Shown piece after piece: positions 32,924-36,998 of a DNA stretch of 36,998 nt. Below the pieces are notes generated by a model, which was not told the DNA's origin, searched no databases, and saw nothing but the letters and a program-made list of their open reading frames with translations. The translations under genes and the position numbers were made by a program. How positions within the stretch are numbered: the first letter of the stretch is position 1; each line of letters begins with the position of its first letter. Source of the stretch: RGIG426 sp045598065 (GTDB lineage: Bacteria; Bacillota; Clostridia; Oscillospirales; Acutalibacteraceae); the NCBI GenBank assembly GCA_045598065.1, contig JAZLLJ010000065.1:1-36998 (forward strand), read 5' to 3'.

Positions 32924-34153
32924 ATGAAAAAAATGTCCAAAGTTCTCGCGTTGGTTCTTACCCTTGCGATGATCGTTGGTGCGACCCTCGCGACGGGCGT
33001 CATTTCCGCTACTGCGGATACCGAAGTCATCGTTTGGGAAGGCGATATCAACATGGAATTCGTTACCCAAAACACTGTGGCAATCATCAACACGGACGAT
33101 ACCCTGACTCAGGCCATTCGTGATGACCTGGCTCAAAACGGCGCCGCCGTGTCGTACACCCTGACCTCCGCCGACTCTTACTATGTCGACGGCGGCCCGT
33201 CGGGCTACATCACTTGGGGTTTCTATCAAGAGACTCCGATCGAAGAGTACCTGGAGTGCTGGTCTGCCAAAGGCAGCACCATCAACAGCGCTACCTGGAC
33301 TGCCGCTGACGGCATTTCCGGCATGAACCTGAAAACCAACCTCTGCCTCTATTCCGATGGCACCGGTGACCAGGCGTATGTCGGCCACATCAAACTGGTC
33401 GCTGTGCATAGTGGCAATGCTAAACCGGTGACCACCGCGGCTCCGCGTCCGGCTGTCAACTTGGATGAGTTGATCGCCCAAGCGCAGGTCTTGTGGACCG
33501 GCACCATCGATCAAGAGTATCAGACCACCAGCACCATGGCGATGCTGAAAGTCGACGAGATGAACGATGCGATCCGCAACGACATCGCGGCGAACGGCCC
33601 GGCGAAAGCCTATGCGGTTGTTGCCGATGCCGAGTACAGAGGCGGTGATTCCGGCTACGCTTCCTACTGCTTCTATCAGGAGACTCCGGAATATCTCGAA
33701 GCTTGGGCTGACAAGGGCTCCGGCTGCACTGAAGCTGTTTGGACCGATCCGACTCCGCTTGCTCAGATGGGCAACAAAGTGCAGCTTGCTCTCTGCTGCG
33801 ACACCGACGGTGACGTGATCTATGTGAACACCCTCACCATCTATGTTGTGCGCGATGGCAGCTTCACCGTTCCGACTCAGTCCCAGACTCAGCCGATCGT
33901 CACCGAGCCGACTCAAGGTCAGCCGACCGATCCGATCGTCACCGATCCGATCGTTACCGATCCGGTTGTTGACGTGGTTCCGGGCGATGCCAACGGCGAC
34001 GGTTCCATCAACATGAAAGACGTTCTCGCGCTCCGCAAACTGCTTGCCGATATGCCGGCCGGCGACATCGTTGAGGCGAATGCTGACGTCAACGGCGATG
34101 GTTCCATCAACATGAAAGACGTTCTTGCCCTGCGCAAAGAGCTTGCGAAATAA
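32924..34153 (+). CDS. Secreted dockerin protein with duplicated module
   Basis: A 409-residue exported protein. The Sec signal ends near ATA-DTE (about 31). Two related modules follow (about 32-165 and 185-316), each with a VIVWEGDI/VLWTGTI start, a Gln-Glu-Thr-Pro motif (FYQETP) and a Trp-rich end; their fold is unknown. A Thr/Pro/Val linker (VTDPIV repeats) leads to a type I dockerin with two calcium-binding repeats, DANGDGSINMKD (355-366) and DVNGDGSINMKD (388-399). Calcium-binding Asp/Asn positions are intact. The recognition positions are Met-Lys in both repeats. AGGAGG precedes the ATG. No catalytic domain is seen, so it should tether the duplicated module to a cohesin. Confidence 0.92.
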   Translation: MKKMSKVLALVLTLAMIVGATLATGVISATADTEVIVWEGDINMEFVTQNTVAIINTDDTLTQAIRDDLAQNGAAVSYTLTSADSYYVDGGPSGYITWGFYQETPIEEYLECWSAKGSTINSATWTAADGISGMNLKTNLCLYSDGTGDQAYVGHIKLVAVHSGNAKPVTTAAPRPAVNLDELIAQAQVLWTGTIDQEYQTTSTMAMLKVDEMNDAIRNDIAANGPAKAYAVVADAEYRGGDSGYASYCFYQETPEYLEAWADKGSGCTEAVWTDPTPLAQMGNKVQLALCCDTDGDVIYVNTLTIYVVRDGSFTVPTQSQTQPIVTEPTQGQPTDPIVTDPIVTDPVVDVVPGDANGDGSINMKDVLALRKLLADMPAGDIVEANADVNGDGSINMKDVLALRKELAK

Positions 34154-34168
34154 TTAAAAGCAAGCCAA

Positions 34169-34221
34169 TCCCTTTCAATCGGAAAGGGACCGTATTTGTC
34201 CTGAAACTCTGTCAGAGAGTT
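34169..34221 (+). other. Two small hairpins after the dockerin gene
   Basis: TCCCTTTC (34169-34176) pairs with GAAAGGGA (34182-34189), and AACTCT pairs with AGAGTT (34205-34221). Neither has a T tract. A short direct repeat TATTCAGAAAAA occurs twice just downstream (34229-34255). This could be a weak terminator or an mRNA-stability element. Confidence 0.4.
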
Positions 34222-34268
34222 CTGGAATATTCAGAAAAAAAGTATTCAGAAAAAGGAGATTGTAAATC

Positions 34269-34949
34269 ATGAAAAAAGTTCTTGCTATTCTCGTGGCCGT
34301 TATGCTGATGGCTACCGCTTGCATGACCGCGTCCGCCGGCTCTTTCGCAATGAAAATTGCCGATGTGGAAGTGGAAGAAGGCACCACCTCTGTTGACGTC
34401 CCGGTGAATGTTACCGCCAACGACGGTATCTGGGGCTTCATCATCGAAGTGACCTATGACAACAGCATCCTCACCTACAAAAACGCGACTGCCGGCGCTT
34501 CCTTCAACGTTCTGCCGAACGAAAAAGCTGCTGACACCGTGAAACTCGTGTTCGACGCGAAAGATATGTCCGACGTTACCTCCACCGACGCCGTGGTCGT
34601 TCTGACCTTCGACGTGGCCGGCGCTGCCGGTGATGTGGCCGCCATTTCCGCGACCATTCCGGATGCCGAGTCCAACATCAACGCTGATGGCGACAACGTG
34701 GACACCACCATCGATGCCGGTTCCGTGAGCATCAAAGAAGCTGCTCCGGTCGTGACCGATCCGGTTGTCACCGATCCGGTCGTGACCGATCCGGTCGTGA
34801 CCGAGCCGTCCGCGACTCAGCCGTCCGCGACTCAGCCGTCCGCGACCACCACGAGTGCTACTCCGTCGACCGGTTCCATGATTCCGGCCGCCGCTGTTGT
34901 TCTGGCTTCTGCCTCCGCTGCTGTCCTTTGCTTCGCTCGCAAAAAGTAA
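34269..34949 (+). CDS. Minimal cohesin protein with sortase-like anchor
   Basis: A 226-residue surface protein. The Sec signal ends near ASA-GSF (23). Residues 26-156 form one type I-like cohesin module, a dockerin-binding beta-barrel, with hallmark stretches VDVPVNVTANDGIWGFIIEVTYD (given here in part), VVVLTFDVAG and IDAGSVSI. A Val/Thr/Asp/Pro repeat linker (161-195) is followed by TPSTG (198-202), a hydrophobic helix (about 204-221) and ARKK. This resembles an LPXTG-type sorting signal with Thr at the first position, or a simple membrane anchor. AAGGAG precedes the start. It carries no enzyme and would be a single-site docking platform for dockerin proteins such as its two neighbours. Confidence 0.9.
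   Translation: MKKVLAILVAVMLMATACMTASAGSFAMKIADVEVEEGTTSVDVPVNVTANDGIWGFIIEVTYDNSILTYKNATAGASFNVLPNEKAADTVKLVFDAKDMSDVTSTDAVVVLTFDVAGAAGDVAAISATIPDAESNINADGDNVDTTIDAGSVSIKEAAPVVTDPVVTDPVVTDPVVTEPSATQPSATQPSATTTSATPSTGSMIPAAAVVLASASAAVLCFARKK
34747..34848 (+). repeat. In-frame 15-base linker repeats in the cohesin gene
   Basis: Tandem copies related to GACCGATCCGGTCGT and then GCCGTCCGCGACTCA encode VVTDP and PSATQ repeats in the linker. Similar VTDP(I/V)V stretches occur in the adjacent dockerin gene. Confidence 0.8.
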
Positions 34950-35010
34950 TTTTTGAGAGTTGAGTAAAACCTGGATTTAATCCGGTGGCACGGGACTAAA
35001 TCCATATAAG

Positions 35011-35048
35011 AAAACGGGTAAGTTCATTTTGAGCTTACCCGTTTTTCT
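35011..35048 (+). terminator. Terminator after the cohesin gene
   Basis: AAAACGGGTAAG (35011-35022) pairs with CTTACCCGTTTT (35034-35045) and is followed by more T. An upstream smaller hairpin GGATTTA/TAAATCC (34973-35003) may assist. Confidence 0.88.
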
Positions 35049-35093
35049 TTTGTCAAAAATAGAAGACTTTTTCGTTTTTTTTACAAAAATCTA

Positions 35094-35122
35094 TTGCGAA
35101 AATCTCTTGGATTTGGTATAAT
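35094..35122 (+). promoter_or_regulatory. Sigma-A promoter of the second dockerin gene
   Basis: TTGCGA (35094-35099) and TATAAT (35117-35122) with a 17-base spacer, followed by a GGAAGGGG ribosome site and the ATG at 35155. Together with the terminator before it, this makes the second dockerin gene a separate transcription unit. Confidence 0.85.
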
Positions 35123-35154
35123 ACAACCGATAATATGGAAGGGGTGTTTATTGC

Positions 35155-36174
35155 ATGAAAAAACTGTTTTCTGTAATGGGCATTTTTGTGTCTCTGCTTT
35201 TAGTGGCGACGTTGTTGACAGCAGTTATGATGCCTGCCTTTGCCGCAGAGGACCACAATGTGATGCTTACGGCGGAAGATCATAACGTAATGCTTGATGC
35301 GACCGCTACCGGCACCGAAACGGTGGAACGTCAGCACGTGGTGCTGTATGACCAGAACTTTGAGCCGGTGGACGACACCAAAATCAAAAGTCCGGTGCGT
35401 TCCGAAGTCGGTAAGAGCAAAGTGGTTGCCGAATTGCCCGACCGCGAAGGCAGCGGCGTGCAGGTGCAGATGATTTATGACCGCGTGATGATCGGTGTGC
35501 AACCGAAAGGCATCGGTGATATCCTGTATCCGTATGGTGAGTTCAAAGACGGCGACACCTTCCATTTCAAAATGGACGTGTATTTGGACGTGGATAATCC
35601 GCAGGACTTCTATCCGTTTGTGCTTTTGTGCATCGGCGGCGGCGCTCGTTCGCCGGAGGAGAAGGAGTATAACTACGATGAGTGGTATCCCTCCGAGAAA
35701 AACGGCCAGGCACAGAATTTGACCGGTTCGGATATCATCCAGCCCCGTACGTGGACGACGGTCGAGTATGTGTTTACGGTGAAAGACGGTGCTTCCAGCA
35801 AGGGCCGCAACATCAGCTTCTATACGGATGCCGGCGCGTTCTATCTGTATTTCGGCTCGCAAGTGTTGAACAAAGATATCTACCTCGACAACATCTTGAT
35901 TGAGATGGACACGGCGGCGGACCCCACGGCGCGTACGCTTCCGACGACGGCTCCCAAAACCACGATGAAAGAGCCGACCGTCACCCAAAAACCGGTGCTT
36001 GCCGGCGATGCGAACAAAGATGGCGCGGTCAATATGAAAGACGTGCTTGTCGTGCGCAAATATTTGGCGAGCATGACCACCGATCTCGACCTCAAAGCCG
36101 CCGATATGAACGGTGACGGCGCGGTCAATATGAAAGACGTTCTTGCGCTTCGCAAGAGCTTGGCAGGGTTATAA
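35155..36174 (+). CDS. Secreted CBM-like protein with type I dockerin
   Basis: A 339-residue exported protein. The Sec signal ends near AFA-AED (about 30). A duplicated short motif (EDHNVML twice) follows. Residues about 60-260 look like a jelly-roll carbohydrate-binding module, starting with VVLYDQNFEPV and ending with IYLDNILIEM, the usual closing strand. A Thr/Pro linker leads to a dockerin with repeats DANKDGAVNMKD (285-296) and DMNGDGAVNMKD (317-328). Met-Lys occupies the recognition positions in both, as in the other dockerin of the window. A Lys replaces Gly in the first loop. GGAAGGGG precedes the ATG. No catalytic module is visible. The two dockerin proteins should compete for the same cohesin. 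Confidence 0.9.
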   Translation: MKKLFSVMGIFVSLLLVATLLTAVMMPAFAAEDHNVMLTAEDHNVMLDATATGTETVERQHVVLYDQNFEPVDDTKIKSPVRSEVGKSKVVAELPDREGSGVQVQMIYDRVMIGVQPKGIGDILYPYGEFKDGDTFHFKMDVYLDVDNPQDFYPFVLLCIGGGARSPEEKEYNYDEWYPSEKNGQAQNLTGSDIIQPRTWTTVEYVFTVKDGASSKGRNISFYTDAGAFYLYFGSQVLNKDIYLDNILIEMDTAADPTARTLPTTAPKTTMKEPTVTQKPVLAGDANKDGAVNMKDVLVVRKYLASMTTDLDLKAADMNGDGAVNMKDVLALRKSLAGL

Positions 36175-36235
36175 AATGAGGCTGTGAACACAGCGGAATT
36201 TTTATAAAAAATACTAGTTGAAGGAGAAAAAGCAA

Positions 36236-36998
36236 ATGAAAAAATCCGTTCTTCGGCTGATCACGATTTGCTCGATGATTGCACTCCTGTGCGGCGCGAC
36301 GTTGTGCTTCAGCCTCCCGTCGGCGGCAGAAAACCTGCTGACGGACAGCTGGCAAGCGCTTGATTCTTCTCAAGCATCGCTTGTTTCTTACTCGAACGGA
36401 ACGCTGACGTTGGATGCCACCGGTGGCATCGACGTGAAAGCGTCCCAGACCTTGAACCTGACTGCCGGTTCTTATCGCTTCAGTGCGACCAAATCCGGCG
36501 AGCCTCCGCCTGACCTCATGGTGCGCACCGCTGCCGGTGACGTGCCGGAAGGCAAATACGAAGATGCCGGCCACGTGGACTTCACGTTGGCGGCTGCCGG
36601 CGAAGTGACGCTCATCGTCAGCGAGTATCGCGGCGGCATGGGCACCTTGACCGACCTTACGTTGACCGGTAGCGGTTCTTCCGAGACCACGCAGGGCGGC
36701 CAAGTTGTCACCGAGCCGGTCGTGACTCAGCCGCAGGGCGGTTCCGAACTGTCCGGCAACTGGGTAGCGATGGATGCCGGCCAGGCGTCTCTCGTTTCTT
36801 ACTCGAACGGCACTTTGACGTTGGATGCTTCCGGCGGTGTTGACGTGAAAGCGTCCCAGACCTTGAACCTGGGTGCTGGTTCTTATCGCTTCAGTGCGAC
36901 CAAATCCGGCGAGCCTGCGCCCGACCTCATGGTGCGCACCGCTGCCGGTGACGTGCCGGAAGGCAAATACGAAGATGCCGGCCACGTGGACTTCACGT
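36236..36998 (+). CDS. Secreted repeat protein, partial (runs off the window)
   Basis: A Sec signal begins MKKSVLRLITICSMIALLCG and ends near SAAENL. Two copies of a 137-residue module follow, the second incomplete at the window end. Each has a W near the start, then QASLVSYSNGTLTLDA, VKASQTLNL, GSYRFSATKSGEP and PDLMVRTAAGDVPEGKYEDA. The module looks beta-rich and may be a binding module of unknown type. A Thr/Gln/Val/Pro linker joins them. AAGGAG sits before the ATG at 36236. The start is complete and the C-terminus is missing, so a dockerin or anchor beyond the window is possible but not seen. Confidence 0.85.
   Translation, partial: MKKSVLRLITICSMIALLCGATLCFSLPSAAENLLTDSWQALDSSQASLVSYSNGTLTLDATGGIDVKASQTLNLTAGSYRFSATKSGEPPPDLMVRTAAGDVPEGKYEDAGHVDFTLAAAGEVTLIVSEYRGGMGTLTDLTLTGSGSSETTQGGQVVTEPVVTQPQGGSELSGNWVAMDAGQASLVSYSNGTLTLDASGGVDVKASQTLNLGAGSYRFSATKSGEPAPDLMVRTAAGDVPEGKYEDAGHVDFT
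36350..36998 (+). repeat. 411-bp direct repeats within the last gene
   Basis: The copies align at a fixed offset of 411 bases (Trp codons at 36350 and 36761). Long stretches are identical at the DNA level, for example the last 60 or so bases of the window match 36528-36587. Such identity including third codon positions indicates recent duplication or gene conversion. Confidence 0.9.

Noticed and set aside
31532..33916. A 794-codon open frame on the minus strand
   Set aside because: It runs antisense through two signal-peptide-bearing genes with good ribosome sites. Its predicted protein is rich in His, Arg, Gly and Phe with no domain logic, as expected for a shadow frame.
36125..36985. A 286-codon minus-strand frame with internal repeats
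   Set aside because: The repeats only mirror the 411-bp duplication on the plus strand, where a signal peptide and ribosome site are present.
36347..36998. The two 411-bp repeats as a CRISPR array or mobile element
   Set aside because: The units are long, in frame, coding and without short spacers, terminal inverted repeats or a transposase.

Overview
The window looks like a chromosomal segment of a Gram-positive, low-to-mid GC clostridial bacterium, probably Oscillospiraceae/Ruminococcaceae-like. This is inferred from gene content, with no database search. Pointers are a CwlD-type amidase, DnaD and DnaC/DnaI primosome proteins, a dgt-dnaG-rpoD block, AGGAGG-type ribosome sites, Sec and lipoprotein signals, and type I dockerins with a cohesin. 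Long antisense reading frames over almost every gene are codon-bias shadows.

Region 1 (28-7540, minus strand): housekeeping genes. Read in transcription order they are a DnaD-domain protein, a DnaC/DnaI-like helicase loader, a PASTA-containing pseudokinase with its catalytic residues replaced, a small multi-pass membrane protein, a CwlD-like amidase and radA. A TSCPD protein with its own promoter and an unrecognised 179-residue protein follow. Region 2 (7743-13415, plus strand): rpmE, a YigZ/IMPACT protein, dgt, dnaG, rpoD and an Rrf2-type regulator with four clustered cysteines, closed by a perfect 16-bp terminator hairpin.

Region 3 (13470-27280): a large carbohydrate-uptake operon behind a consensus sigma-A promoter and a 200-nt leader. 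It encodes a lipoprotein solute-binding protein, a stem-loop, and a 1044-residue secreted protein that fuses two binding-like modules to a solute-binding domain. A CUT1 permease pair, a membrane-anchored propeller/TPR protein, a Yip1 protein, a giant lipoprotein (DUF5696-like) and a second CUT1 permease pair follow. Most junctions from the first permease on are 4-8 bp overlaps, so this looks like one translationally coupled machine. It has no ATPase gene, so an ATPase encoded elsewhere must energise it.

Region 4 (27430-31056): a GH94-type phosphorylase and an uncharacterised TIM-barrel-like protein, both without signal peptides. They are probably the intracellular processing step for the imported sugar.

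Region 5 (31126-36998): a surface cluster. It holds a membrane-anchored CBM4/9-like protein behind a strongly structured leader, a secreted dockerin protein with a duplicated module, a minimal cohesin protein with a sortase-like C-terminus, a second dockerin protein carrying a CBM-like module, and a repeat protein running off the window. No catalytic module is seen here. Both dockerins carry the same Met-Lys pair at the usual cohesin-recognition positions in both halves, suggesting both dock on one cohesin type. The overall picture is extracellular glycan capture by a small cohesin-dockerin assembly, import through a double ABC machine, and intracellular phosphorolysis.
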